A model generated the notes under the pieces. The model saw nothing but the letters and a program-made list of their open reading frames with translations, was not told the DNA's origin and searched no databases. From the NCBI GenBank assembly GCA_034440575.1, contig JAOTOL010001622.1, forward strand, positions 2,788,501 through 2,852,500: 64,000 nt of DNA, given 5' to 3'. The position numbers were made by a program, and so were the translations under genes. Below are positions 10,810 through 23,119 of the stretch, piece by piece (position 1 is the stretch's first letter; each line of letters opens with the position of its first letter). This DNA is from Imbricaverruca yamaguchii (taxonomy: Eukaryota; Arthropoda; Thecostraca; Neoverrucidae).

Positions 10810-12740
10810 GTAAGAGTCCTCATGTGAGAATTCTTGGCCAAATGTGCACCTCTCTTTCAAAAGCCCACCTACAACTGTCAGGCCTTCCTATCCTGCCCGA
10901 TCATGAATGTGCCAATTCATTAAGTTGAACTTCCTTTTGGTGCCGCAAGATGGCAGGAGCGTGCGTCCAAATGGTGAATGATGACGTGAATGTAAACAGG
11001 TGATGGGGGTGGGGCGAATTTAGCGGCCATGTGGTCCTTGGACAGACTCGAATAGAGGGAAGTAAGGCGCAGTATCTGGATCGCTTGTGGATATTGAATT
11101 CATGCTTCAAACATCAAGACATTGTCAGACTTTCTTCAATAGTTCATCATTCATGCAGCAAACTCAAACATCAAGACATCAAACTGAGAGACAAAGCAAA
11201 TAACCGCAATCAGTGGAAAGCAAGACTTAACGTTTTCCATTGAAATAAATCGACTAAGTTTACAAGACGTGAACAGGCTATCAAGAACCGAATCGACTAC
11301 TACCTACCTTAAGGTAAGCGAGACTTTTTGATTTGGCACTCCTTGAAATGGACAAAAATCCTCACACTCATAAGCACACATAAAAAACACCATATCGATA
11401 CTTCTTTGGGAAGGATGTATATTCAGTCTTAAAAAGTGGTATGTCCCACCTTATTTCACGAATAATTTATCACTGAACTCCGATCTCCCTCCACATGTCC
11501 GAGCACCCATAACTTTTTAACGGCAAGACCACGTCCATAGCATTCGATGCGCTGGTAAAAATATAACCAACCGGAGAGTCCAGCGTGAATAGACGAAAAT
11601 ATCGTCAGTTTGAGCTAGGTGCTCACTGGGGCTGATGTGGCATACTCATAGCAGCTTTTTCATGGCGGAGATTATTGACTGGTATACCAACACAACGTCA
11701 TTCGAAGAGCCAGATCTAAGCGGTGTGATGTTCTCGTGGGTCATGCATGGACCGCACTCGTCGCCCGCTGACCAGGCCGCTGCGTGACCACTGCAGTGGG
11801 TGCGCCCCCTCCCCCCTCGCTGACCGGGCTGACGTCAGCTGGTCGCCGCGCGCTGCCTTCGGGGCTGGCTGCCGGCTCGGCCAGTTTGTTTTTACAGCAC
11901 TTATTGCGCATTAAGGCCGCCACCAGTTGCTTGCGATTTCCTAGGCGCACACATTCATCGCATTTATCATACGTGACAGAAACAGTCGTGCAACTAATGC
12001 ACTTGAGCGATCTCATCGAGTAAAATCGCCTCTCGGGACAATGAGTTTGCAGGGCCATCGAATGCGATGCTATGCGACTTGGGACACGTTGACCCAGTTT
12101 GCCAATTGTTTATCCCATGAAGCCTCTCCGTCGAACCCTCCCAGCTCAGCTAGGCATGCCCCCTCCCGTGGGAAGAGGTCCCCCTCTGACCTGAGTCACT
12201 ACGGGAAGGCAAGAGTGCAGCGACCCCCTCGCTCAACGTTTTTTTTGCAGCCAAAGGCACCGGTCTGAAAGGAAACGCGTCCTCTTGTGGGTAAAGGGTG
12301 ATCCTTTTCCCCACTGGTATTCACGCTTCATTTTGAGAAAATATGACTATGTTTAATAGGCGCAACAATGTGGGCTCCACCCTTCTCATGGACACCCTAT
12401 CCATTAAACTATTTCTGAACGTAGCGGTTAACAGAAAGAAGCAATTGTCTATGGAGATGATAACTCTTATTTTAACTCAAGCAAATAATATCCATTCCAT
12501 AATTATTTTCCGCAATATGCTTCATTTTCTTGGTTATTGTCGGTAGTTAAATGGCTTTTTTCCTGATCTTTTCCTGATTGATCTTGATTGCAGGTCTCGC
12601 ATTAGCAAGCTTGTACGGAATGTCGTATTTTCCCACATATTTAATCATCTTTGCCTAACATATATATTACATAGATTAAAATATAAGGGCCCTTCGAAAT
12701 TAAAGAGACCGAAATCGGAGTAGTTCGGAACGATAGTGGG
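10810..12740. other. Unannotated intergenic sequence
   Basis: No gene, RNA or clear repeat recognised. A GC-rich patch at about 11750-11880 and a CT-rich patch near 12130-12240 stand out in base composition only. Confidence 0.4.
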
Positions 12741-12744
12741 TTCG

Positions 12745-13094
12745 GTAGGTAGGGGGTCTCTTCAGACATTCACCCCTCCCCTGGGCACAATCCTGACCAC
12801 GCCACTGGCCCGCAGACGTTCACAACAGTCCTTAGGCGCTTGTAACGGTCCATACATATTTGTGGGGGCTCACAGGCGTCTATAAGCCACCGTAGACGTG
12901 TATAAGAGCCTACAGACGTTTGTGATGGCCCGTGGACCTTCTCAGGGGCTCGATAACAGCCTTAGTAGCCATTAAAAAATGTTGTTGACATTTGTATCTC
13001 CGCCTTGACGACATCGTAGACGATCATGTACGGAACCAGGAACGCGCTAAGGGCCCGGGGCGACCGCCCCCCCCCCCCCCTTGGCTATGCCTCT
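12745..13094. mobile_element. Possible miniature DNA-transposon ends
   Basis: At about 12785-12806 the minus strand reads CCAGTGGCGTGGTCAGGATTG. At about 13048-13094 it reads CAGAGGCATAGCCAAGG followed by a long G run. Both resemble termini of hAT-type miniature elements. I could not pair either end with its partner or find a target duplication, so element limits are uncertain. Between them, 12800-12960 has a loose repeat of CAGACGTTxxxAAxxGxC phrases. Confidence 0.3.
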
Positions 13095-13099
13095 GGATT

Positions 13100-14355
13100 C
13101 AGCTCACCTGTTGCTGGCGCTGATCGAGTCACGCCAGGCGACTGTGCGTTAGTCACAAGCCTGCAGCAGGAGCGAAACGAGAAGCGTGCTCATGAACGGA
13201 AAAACAAGCGGAAAGCGCCGCCATCGCAATAGCACGGCATGATATTGTCGGAGTACTCGCCACCACACTGTCCGACTACACTGTTGAAAATGATCATACG
13301 TTCTGTGCTCTGGAAGTATATGCAACTTTTACACACCACAGCCGGCGACTTGAACGCGGCCACAACGCGTTTCACAAACACGCCCACGTCGTGTAACCTA
13401 CCATGTCGTGTAATCCCCTGGCCTCGCTATATACTGTGCTGTCGTCATGGTCGTTGGAAGGTATGGCGAGGGGAGGGGAAATTACGGTTCTTCCCCGATT
13501 TGTCACAATTTTTGCTCGAAAAACCGAGAAGTCTCAAAACTGAGCCACAATACTTTAAGGTTCGGATAACTTCCACCCCCCCTCCACACGTGGCGATGGC
13601 TATGGCTTATCCGCGAATGACGCGGTAGAAAATGTCATAAATATGCAGGCATATTTTTACACAGGACGCGAAAAAAGATATCCTATGCAAGAAAGTATTC
13701 TTTTCCATATCTACGATAGGTCAGACTGCAAAATATATGAGTAATCTCGGTGCTTAACCAACAAGAGTCGAGAAGTAGCGATCAATGGTGCATATTGAGG
13801 AGGGTAGAGGAGAAAACGTACACCTCCTCTTAAACCTTCGATTCTCTTCTTCATTTTCCTATTCAGGTCTACCCCGTTTTGCCCCTTCCTTCAGTTCTTC
13901 CTCACCTCTTCCTTTCGAAAATCTCGCCTGGTAGCAATGAATTAGCTCGCCTCCCTGGAGCAGACCCGCGACTCCACCATGTCCATCGCATTGATGTGTG
14001 AGGGACCCGCTGCGGGCTGCATTGCGAACAGTCGCTGTGTACGTTTCGTCAATGTGTTCGTCATCGTTTCGTCAATGTGTGCGGCGTGCCGGAGGGTCAA
14101 CATTTCCGGGAGGGTCAACACTGCCGGGCAGGGTCAACATTCGTGCGACCTCTGCGCTGCACCATACAAACACGGGTGGACCACCAGAGGACAAGTCGGG
14201 CTGGGAGCGAGACGGAAGAGACCGAACTTGCGGATGCACCGAGGCAGGGAGGGACCAAAGCAGTCTGGAAGGAAGGAATGTTTACCAAGCAGGCGCGTCT
14301 TCAACAAAAGTGAACGAAAAGTGCACACACCTCACATCATATCGTGGCTCATATG
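13100..14355. other. Unannotated intergenic sequence
   Basis: No gene recognised. A short three-copy repeat of GAGGGTCAACA(C/T)T lies at about 14090-14140. Open frames at 13239-13628 and 13979-14504 lack domains and splice support. Confidence 0.4.
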
Positions 14356-14359
14356 TGTG

Positions 14360-14600
14360 TAAGGAGTCCGCGGCGCGCCTGCCTCCGCCCGTGCCTGGCG
14401 GTGCGCCGCGTGGTGGCCGGGCTCACGCACGGGGAGCAGCAGCGGCGTGGGCGGGGCCGGCGGTGCGGCGGGCGCCTCGTGTTGTGCGCGTGTGCTGCGG
14501 CTGAGTGTGCTTCTGCGGCTGCGCGTCCGGGGAAATCCCCGTAGAGATCTCGGGTCGCCTTGGTGGAGGAGCCGGGGTCGGGTCCGGGACACGATGGCGA
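14360..14600. other. CpG-rich GC block
   Basis: A compact block of very high GC with many CpG, between AT-rich flanks. It might be an unrecognised exon or a promoter-like island, but neither strand shows a domain or a convincing start. Confidence 0.35.
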
Positions 14601-14859
14601 GAGGTTGTGGGTGCGATTCGCTATCCGTCAGTGACGAAAATCACGTATCCATCAAAAACGAAAACTTACTATATGGCGATATGTGCGAGAGGCTAGCCTC
14701 TGCCGACCGGTGGTAGAGCTGCTTGGAAGCTAAGATGTAAATGGTGTAAATGTAAATTAACCCCAATTTTCACCATAATTTAGAGTCACCAATGTATTTT
14801 TGTTTCCAGTTTTTCAAGCTTGCCATTTTCCCGTGGATGAAAGCATAGTTTTCTGTAAA

Positions 14860-16660
14860 TAACATAAAGTCATAAAAGTCATAAAGTGTTAAGGCTTAAT
14901 AAGGGCCACAAGGGCCCATCTGGGTCAAGCCTGTCTAGAAGATATTAGAAAGTACATGTTCACACCTATCAATTCCAAACCCATGCAATCCCTCCACCTG
15001 TGCCACCACAGCCAATCTCATCAGTATGACATCGCAAAGGAAGTTGCCAAATCCACTGCTAGGTACACCCCATATAGTACAACATAATACTAGCATAATG
15101 TTATACCCTATATAGCTAGTGAAAATACTCAATATCCCATGCATCACAAGTTAGAATTCAAAAACAACATTTTCCTGTCTAAAAAATTTATCCACCCTAC
15201 TTTTAAAGACATTCAATGAGGGACTCCCCACTGCATCAGCAGGCAGCCTATTCCATTGGTCAACAACCCTTTGACTGAAGACCTGTTGTCGTTTAACTGT
15301 CCTGCACCTCATTTTGTCTAACCTGAATTGATGACCCCTATGGGATACTCTAAACTGCAGAGCATCATTCAAATTGACCTGATCTAGCCCTCTAACAATT
15401 TTGTACATTTCAATCATGTCTCCCCTTAATCTCCTATACTTGAGTGAGTACATATCTAATGCATTAAGCCTTTCTCCATATTCTAAGTTACTTAATCCAC
15501 TGACGAGTCTAGTGGCTTTGCGCTGGACTCTTTCTAACATATCTATATCCTTTTCTAGGTAGGGGCTCCATGCTTGTACAGAGTACTCCAAGTGGGGCCG
15601 CACATATGCTAAGTACAGCTTTTTCATGACTTCCCTGCTCTTATATTTCACACTTCTATTAATGAGTCCCAGCATTCTGAGTGCCCTATTTCTAGCTGAG
15701 ATACATTGTTTTTCTGCTTTAAGGTCTTTTGAGACCAACACACCTAAGTCCCTTTCCTCTTCAATAACATCCAGTTCCCTCCCTCCCATTTTATAACTGA
15801 ATGTCTCGCCTGCAGACCCTATATGCATAACCTTACACTTATCATAGTTGAAAGTCATCTGCCATTGATCAGCCCACTCTTTTAGGTCGTCCAAATCTAG
15901 TTGAATATTACTAGATTGATCTCTGCTGTTAGCCACTCCTACCAGCTTGATGTCATCAGCAAATTTGAACACTCTATTCCTCAGCCCTACTTCAATGTTG
16001 TTCACAAAGATGATAAAGAGGAGGGGCCCTAGAACAGAGCCCTGTGGCACTCCACTCAGAACATCTTTCCAACCAGATTTACATCCATTGAATACTACCC
16101 TTTGTTTCCTTCCCTGCAACCATGCTTCAATCCAATGTAGAACTTTTCCTACAATCCCATGTTGTTGTAATTGATGAATTAACCTTCCATGTGGAACTTT
16201 ATCAAAAGCTTTGCTAAAGTCCAAGTACACAACATCCATCCTGCTTTCATTGTCTACTTCTTTGGTAACATACTCAATGAACTCCAATAGGTTAGTTAAA
16301 CAAGACCTTTGAGATCGAAATCCATGTTGAGTATCCCTTAAAAGGTTGTGCCTATCAAGATGAATCTGAACATTCTGTTTAACCAGCTTTTCTAGTACTT
16401 TGCAAACTAATGAGGTCAAACTGACTGGCCTGTAGTTTCCTACACTCTTCCTATTTCCCTTTTTGAAAATTGGTACTACACTTGCATTTCTCCAATCTTC
16501 AGGTACTTCTGAATACTCCATAGATCGCCTGAAAATGATACCTAGGGAGTTGCTAAAGCTTTAGCACACTCTACTAAGATCCTAGCATATATTTCATCTG
16601 GTCCGGAAGCTTTATTAGGTTTTATATTCTGCAACTGCTTCTCTACATACAAACATACAT
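14860..16660 (-). mobile_element. CR1-like non-LTR retrotransposon, 5'-truncated
   Basis: The minus frame 16521-15151 (456 residues) is a reverse transcriptase C-terminal portion. Visible are WRNASVVPIFKKGNR, NYRPVSLTSLVCKVLEK, YLDFSKAFDKVPH, the SGVPQGSVLGPLLF block and FADD in place of the usual YADD, followed by LGVLVSKDLK and a thumb region. Upstream, KPNKASGPDEIYA is readable near 16600 but out of frame, so a frameshift lies near 16560. The 3' end carries a GGGCCCTTGTGGCCCTTATT block and short ATGACTTT-type repeats near 14863-14890. The frame is otherwise uninterrupted, suggesting a fairly young insertion. Confidence 0.88.
15151..16521 (-). CDS. LINE reverse transcriptase (5'-truncated ORF2)
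   Basis: 456 codons from an internal ATG (MEYSEVPEDWR) to a stop at 15151. The catalytic aspartates are present in LDFSKAFD and FADD. An endonuclease domain is absent, and the homology continues upstream in another frame, so this is not a full-length protein. It belongs to the element spanning about 14860-16660. Confidence 0.85.
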   Translation of the reverse strand: MEYSEVPEDWRNASVVPIFKKGNRKSVGNYRPVSLTSLVCKVLEKLVKQNVQIHLDRHNLLRDTQHGFRSQRSCLTNLLEFIEYVTKEVDNESRMDVVYLDFSKAFDKVPHGRLIHQLQQHGIVGKVLHWIEAWLQGRKQRVVFNGCKSGWKDVLSGVPQGSVLGPLLFIIFVNNIEVGLRNRVFKFADDIKLVGVANSRDQSSNIQLDLDDLKEWADQWQMTFNYDKCKVMHIGSAGETFSYKMGGRELDVIEEERDLGVLVSKDLKAEKQCISARNRALRMLGLINRSVKYKSREVMKKLYLAYVRPHLEYSVQAWSPYLEKDIDMLERVQRKATRLVSGLSNLEYGERLNALDMYSLKYRRLRGDMIEMYKIVRGLDQVNLNDALQFRVSHRGHQFRLDKMRCRTVKRQQVFSQRVVDQWNRLPADAVGSPSLNVFKSRVDKFFRQENVVFEF

Positions 16661-18035
16661 ACACAAATACTTCCCAGCTCTACTCAGATGAGGCACTGCC
16701 TTCGTCCCTCACATGGGCCGACCGCCCCGTCGCGATCCCATTTGGAAAATTTTGGAAATTTTGCTCATTTCCTGGTTGATACTTGCCGATGATAAAATAG
16801 AACCTGAATTATAATTCAGCACTAAATATTAGGACAGACTGGTTTCACACCGGAAAATTATCATCCCAGGTCATCTTCGGTCAATGTCCTCGGATAACCC
16901 TAGAAAGGTAAACAAAAAGATCGCCATGTTAGGATAAATCTCAGGCGGTCTAAAAAATATGCGGTCCCTGCCATCGCTACCTCTGCTATAAAGTGCCAGA
17001 AACCGCGAAAAGCAGTGGTTGCGCCTAGAAGTGGCCGGAGGTTATTGTTGCCGACGCCGTATTCAACCGCTGAAAGTGGAATATATATGTATGTGTGTGA
17101 CGCGCTGCAGCATTGGGTAGAACGGCCAAGGGGCCTAAAGAGAGGAGTATAGAAGGGAGAGCGAGAGAGAAGTAAGCGGGAATAACATGTGAAAGGAAAT
17201 TATGTGAATAACAATAGAGAAAGGAACAAATCGCAATGTGAGAGGTCGGAGAGATGCATGCTGGGAGAATGTAAAGAAATAAAGAAAATGGGATAATGTA
17301 AAGTAACCCAAATATAGGTGGACTTAATAACAGGTATGTTAAAGCTCTCCAATTCAAGGGAGACAGAATAACTCTCCAATTCAAAAGAGCATGGACATAA
17401 TCCAGAACATTCCACTTCAAGAGTGATAAAGGAACCATCCAGTTCAAGAGAGCAAGGATCAAGCCAATATCACTCCAATTCAAGAGTGAAGGAACCCTCC
17501 AATTCAAGAGAGCAAAGACCTCACCAAGAGCACTCTAATTCAAGAGTGCTAAGGCCAGCTGAGACAAGGAGAGAAAGGGGTCAAAGGGTCGCATAAACAC
17601 CCCGCACCTGCGTCGCGACCGGCGTTCAACAAATACGCGGAGCAAATACGAGCGACGCGACGGGTCGCCCCGCCGGCCGAGCAAACACGTCGCTGGACAC
17701 GCGGCGTCCCGCCCGATGTCGCGGCTGCCCGCGAACGGCAGGCCACAACGCGACATGCAGAGTCTGTCGACAACGAGTTATTCGCAAACCCTGCACTGTC
17801 CTGCGGCACAGGTTTTAAAAAGTAGTTATTCTGGAGAAAAAACCATACCTGCTATTGCATTTCAGCACATTTTGGTCAATATCCGTCCTCTTTGCCATTG
17901 TTAGTCTGTACAACACTCAGAACGTTTGCCCTAGGCGATGTAAGATAACCACGGAACGGCATAGCGCACTGCAACCGTATCGAATAACCCTTGGGATAAA
18001 CAGCGCAAGCCATTTTTACACTCGCTTGTACATCA
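16661..18035. other. Unannotated sequence with a degenerate repeat
   Basis: No gene recognised. At about 17335-17550 a degenerate tandem repeat of CTCCAATTCAAGAG(A/T)G phrases occurs at irregular 25-60 bp spacing. Confidence 0.5.
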
Positions 18036-18873
18036 TTAACCCGCGTCGTCTCTCCGGTCAGATCCTCACACCCCGTCTCGGGGGGGGGGGGGGATAGTAA
18101 CCCCCTCTAAAATACAAACTAAGCGTCGCACGAAAACGTAGGTGTCATCGGAAAGCGCTCGACGAGTGGGGTCTGGATTCACACAAAGCAATTTTCCCCA
18201 AAAGTGACGTCACCAGGGGACCAAGATGTTCACGACTTTTCACGACTTACATTATGTTTTTGGCTCTGGGGAGTTCATTTTGTGGATATATGAAAATACA
18301 AAATGTATTTGGAATGAGTAAAGGACAGCGAAATCGACCAGGGCGATAATTTTTTTGCCTTCCCCCAAACAAAGAATTGTGTGAAGTTTCAAAATTTTGA
18401 GTTTCCAAGTTTTCTGTAATTTTCCTTTTCCAATGGGTAGAGCAGACCGAAAAACGTTGTTGGAAGTCAACGTTCCCTAATAACAAATGCTTACTTTAGC
18501 CAGAATCTTCTATTTTAGCTGCAATTGGCAAATATGCAAAATGTATATGTAGTCAAAAATTAAAAAGAATAAAAAAATACACTCGTACGTTTTGTTGCGT
18601 CCCTAAAGATAAGCAAACTCTGAAAGTTTCATCAAACTATCTGTATCCGTTAAAGCGTGACGATTAGTTGAACTTTTTCGGAGGTGACCTCACTTGACTT
18701 CGACTAACTCGTTGACTCTAGATGACCTGACCTCAGAATTTTGAAACAGCATGCTAAATTGACGTGGGAAAAGGTATACCAAATGTGAGCGTGCTGCCGC
18801 GCGCCGTTTGTCCATATCCGCGAAAAACCTGAGGGGGGGGGGGTTGAAAACCCCCCGAGACGGGACGGGTTAA
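18036..18873. mobile_element. piggyBac-like miniature element
   Basis: Flanked by TTAA on both sides (18036-18039 and 18870-18873), the piggyBac target. The ends are inverted: CCCGCGTCGTCTC at the left, and the reverse complement CCCGTCCCGTCTCGGGG at the right. Runs of G next to each end (about 18078-18095 and 18833-18845) are symmetric. No transposase frame inside, so it would be non-autonomous. The terminal match is short and imperfect. Confidence 0.42.
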
Positions 18874-19071
18874 ATGAATACCTTTGTTTCTTAACACTAC
18901 CATCACAGAGAAATTAATCATTTTAATGCCATATATGGGCCTGGAGAAGTCTCTGCTGCCGCCGTAGGTACATACCTACATGGCGGGCAATACCTCATTT
19001 GGCACGCGGCGCACGCGATTACAATCACTAACATGAATTCTTGTATCAGCTATTGTTTATATATATCGTTC

Positions 19072-19104
19072 CAGGTTAGGTTAGGTTAGGTTCCGTTAGG
19101 TTAA
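19072..19104 (+). repeat. Short TTAGG tract
   Basis: The stretch contains four adjacent GGTTA units (AGGTTAGGTTAGGTTAGGTT) and a fifth copy after CCG. TTAGG is the ancestral arthropod telomere repeat. An interstitial tract this short proves little but fits an arthropod source. Confidence 0.6.
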
Positions 19105-21012
19105 CTACGGAAACAAACAAAACAACTCGAAAAGTTACCGGTCGATTTTCGATTTGCAAAATGTATTGCACCCGAAATGGACGGTAGCATCTTTCCGTGA
19201 TGCCATTAGCTTTCAAAAGTCCCATAGGGAAGCCCCCACGTCGCAAAAACCATTTCCCATAGTGTTACCCAAAATCGATTCTTGACCTCCAAAAGTCGCC
19301 CAAATTGTCCGATTTCAAAAATTCGTACACCAATCGATGCAGAACAAAATATCGAGTCGATTGATGTACGTTCGGAAAAACTCCTACAAGTATTGAAAGG
19401 ATATTGCAACAAGGTAAAATGAGAATTTTGATTAAATTAAAGAGTAAGATTCTTGGACGTTTAGTGTTCGGCTGTTGTATGATAACCTTCATGGACTCTC
19501 AGGGCTAGTTTGAAATCAATTTTTTTCGGGGATGTCGCATGAAACGAACTGGAGGTTAGATGATGCGTGAGTGATAAGTGAACACAAATAGTGTAGTGTA
19601 CGAGCAAGAAAAAGGAAGAAAAAGTGAAATAGTGATCTAAACCGACGTACTTATACGCTACACATGCGCAAAGTTTACACAGCAGTGGTTGAACTCCTGA
19701 AAAACTGAGTGAGTGCAGAAGTGACAGCGCCCTTCTCCGTAGTGACTGCCCTTCCATCAAGCATCAGCTACTGCCCGTGCGCAGTCTTCTTTCTTACACT
19801 GCAGCTGAGAAGAAATTGATTGGACAACACCACAGCACCACATGTTAGCGAAGTTACTAAACATCTCATACATCGGCGAAATGCAGCCTTGCGCTTACAA
19901 AATAGAAACACTTACAAAGTACTTAACCGACAAATTCGATCAGCTATTAGAACTGACTGTAGGGAAGAGATTAGCGGAAAGATAGCTCAGAAAGGTCCAT
20001 GAGCTGCGTGGCGTGCTATCAAGCCTATTATCGATACAAAAAAGGGTCTCACAGAGTACAACCTCAGGTCCTACCTGAGCAGCTAAATCAATATTTTGTT
20101 AGTGTCAGACCAAAGGTATCAGCAGAGGCAAAACACCAGGCAAACATGCCTGAACACACATCTCCCAGTTGCTGGCTATCGCGCGTCTCGACCAGCTCCT
20201 ATAAAGTATCACCCACATCTCTTGAACAGCCAAAGTCGTCATAAACATGAGAAGCACAAGTGCGTGCGGACCCGACGGGATCTGTATTGAGGTTATCAAA
20301 TTTCTGTCCTTTTTTATCGGCGAAGTGCTGCTCGACATTATAAACACTAGGGTGTGTCGTACTCGTACTTTTTATCACCGGGACAAAATGCCAGGGTGGG
20401 GTTTTACGGGGGCGATGATAAAATAGCGATATGTAGCAAAAAAAAAAAACGACCAAGGCGATTTGGAGCTTGCTCTCACGCCCGGAAGGTTCCTCCATTC
20501 ACTTACTATGGCACACTAGCGCCATCTATGCACGTGTTTTTTGTATCTCAGCTTGTAGCGGACGTATCAAGACGAGACAAGGACCATCGTATTGCTTATA
20601 CTGAGAGCTTTCCATTGATACCAACTTTTATGACCTGGGGTCACTAGGTCGCCGTCGAAGGTCAGGTCACATATCCCACTCACTCAACATTCAGAGACCA
20701 TGAACATGTATCGTAGAACTAAGTCACTGAACACTGTTCAGTTGGTCTCTGCGACGTTGTGGACTCTTAGGGGGTACAGTGAAGAATATTTAACCACCGT
20801 GACCTGCAAAAGGTAAAAGGTCAAATACCCAAGGTAGTGGAGAATTACCACCTACTTACCCAGCTGAGATGTTTAGCTTTGATAGGCAAAATATGAGTGC
20901 TCAATACTCATCTGCTCACGATGTACTTTTAATCAACTGTTTTTTCTTTCAGGCTGTTTGAACATACAATGCTAAAACAATGAAAACACGAAACAAAACG
21001 GGACATTTCGCT

Positions 21013-22251
21013 TTTGGAGAGCCATGCGAACTATCAGGCTTCAAATTGCCGATGAAGAAGGACGTTGTCAACTATGCACGGCTGTTAGATGACACGCACA
21101 AGGGGAAGTTCCCAAAACGGTAGAGAACGAAACATTTGCGGCGGCTTGTGTTTCAACCAACCTCAACGGAAATCCAGGCAATCTGGCTCCGGGATGGAAT
21201 CCCCACAATTACTGTCAGAAGCGTGGAGCGGAAGGTAGAGGCATGCTACTCTCGATACAAGAGCATCAATAAACTCCAGGCAAAAGACAGAAACAAGGAT
21301 CTCAGAAAGACAAAGAAGGTGTTCGACCAGCTTTTCGACATTGCAGCCTGCCAATGCAGGACACTATCCAGGTGTTCCTGTCCTAAAGACAAGAAGGTGC
21401 CGACAGCAGAGGCTGCATTCCTCAAGGACCAGCGGACAGGACGGCGTTTAACCCTTGGACAAGTTGACATCACCGAAGCCAACCGGAGACTGAAGCGACA
21501 AGAAAGGAGGAACCGGGAGGCATTACATCCAGCCACCCAGACATCTGCTTCTTGCGAGCACTCCAACAGCGATTCTAATCAGCAGCTAGATGTCGTTGGC
21601 GAGCAGACCGACGGCTCGGACAATGGCGAGCAACAGCACGGAGCGGACAGCAGTGATAACGAGTCGCGGGAGATGAATTATTACGCACTGACGCACACTG
21701 CCCTGGCCGCCGACCGCTTCAGGGTCTCAAACCGAGCCGTGGCGGCTATATTAAACGGCTTCCAGATGGACATTGGGCGTGTGACGGCGGAAAATAAGCA
21801 ATTTGTTGTAGACCAAAAAAAAAAGATTCTGACAAAAAAGACGCAAGAAAGATGCAAAAAAGACCTTTGCATTCTGGACCTCAGTAAATGTTTCGATGTA
21901 ATAGACCACACCAAACTGCTCACTAAACTTGAACTCCATGGAATAGATACCGACTGGTTGAAAGCATACCTGGAAGGTCACTCGCAGGCTGTTAGGGTCT
22001 CAGATCAACACGGAAACAGGCATCTCTCCTCCTTTCTCCCAAACAACATAGGTGACTTTCAAGGCTCATCATTAGGTCCACTTCTCTATTGCATCTTTTC
22101 GAACGACCTCAGTCTGCACGTCCCGGTAGCACATGTCACGCAGTTCGCAGAGGACACCCAGGTCCTCATCTTCGGTCGGAAATCTGATCTCCAAAATCTG
22201 ATGTCAGATGGAGGCATGTCTGAGCCAACTCTACGCCTACTTCCTGGATAA
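21013..22251 (+). pseudogene. Uncharacterised ORF fused in frame to a LINE reverse transcriptase fragment
   Basis: The frame from 21124 to the stop at 22251 has no ATG at its start and follows an in-frame TAG at 21121. Upstream of the TAG the same frame reads GEPCELSGFKLPMKKDVVNY. After it come IWLRDGIPTITVRSVERKVE, a coiled basic region, FDIAACQCR, an acidic Ser/Asp/Gln stretch and DRFRVSNRAVAAILNGF. Similar proteins recur in invertebrate genomes as far as I remember, with unknown function. An A-rich junction near 21812-21835 then leads in frame into LDLSKCFDVIDHTKLL of the LINE. The premature stop and decayed catalytic motif argue for a pseudogene. Confidence 0.5.
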
Positions 22252-23119
22252 CGGCTTAAAGGTGAACCCGACCAAAACTCAGCTTCTTGCTCTCGGATCG
22301 CGTCAAAATCTGCGCAATATCACCCCGATACGAGTGTGCTTTAGGGACGCCGTGATAGATGAGAAACATTCATGTAAGAACCTTGGGGTGACATTCGATC
22401 ACCACATGTCGTGGGATTCCCATGTAGCTGTTGTGGTCCGTAAGTGCACTGGGTTCCTTCTGGCCCTGAGCCATCTACGTCACCATCTTCCGACCAGTAC
22501 CCTCTTCACTAGCCTAGTTATACCCCCTTCACGTCAATAGCCTAGTTATATATATTATTCGATACTGCATATCTGTTTACGGGAACGGGTCGTGAGCAAA
22601 CATCCACAGACTAGGCAAGATCACTAACTTCGCCACTAGAGTCGTGTCAGGTCTCCGGAAATTTGATCATATTTCTGATGCCCGAAACGAGTTGGGTCTC
22701 CTCACTGCAGCTGATCTGTACCTATTTCACAGTCTCACTTTGCTCCACAAGATCATTCTGACGGGTGAGCCTACGCACATTGCCGGTCAAATCACTGCAA
22801 ACTCTACCCTGCGAAACCGTCACACACGTGCAGATGACCAGCTGCACCTGCCAGCCATACACAGAGAGGCTGGCCGCAGGAGATTTCTCTACTCGTCTGT
22901 CTTGCACTACAAACAAACTTCCTACTGAAACAAAAACATCGAGGCTGTCTTACTTCAAGAAACATGCACTAGCGTATCTCCACGAACAACACTAGTCACA
23001 CAAAAACCTACACCATGGATATGTGTACACTATGAAGTCACCTTTAGGCCATCGCTTTCCTATCACTTCTACAAGTCACTCGTGTATAGCTCGTGTTGCA
23101 AGTACGGTGTATGCAGTGC

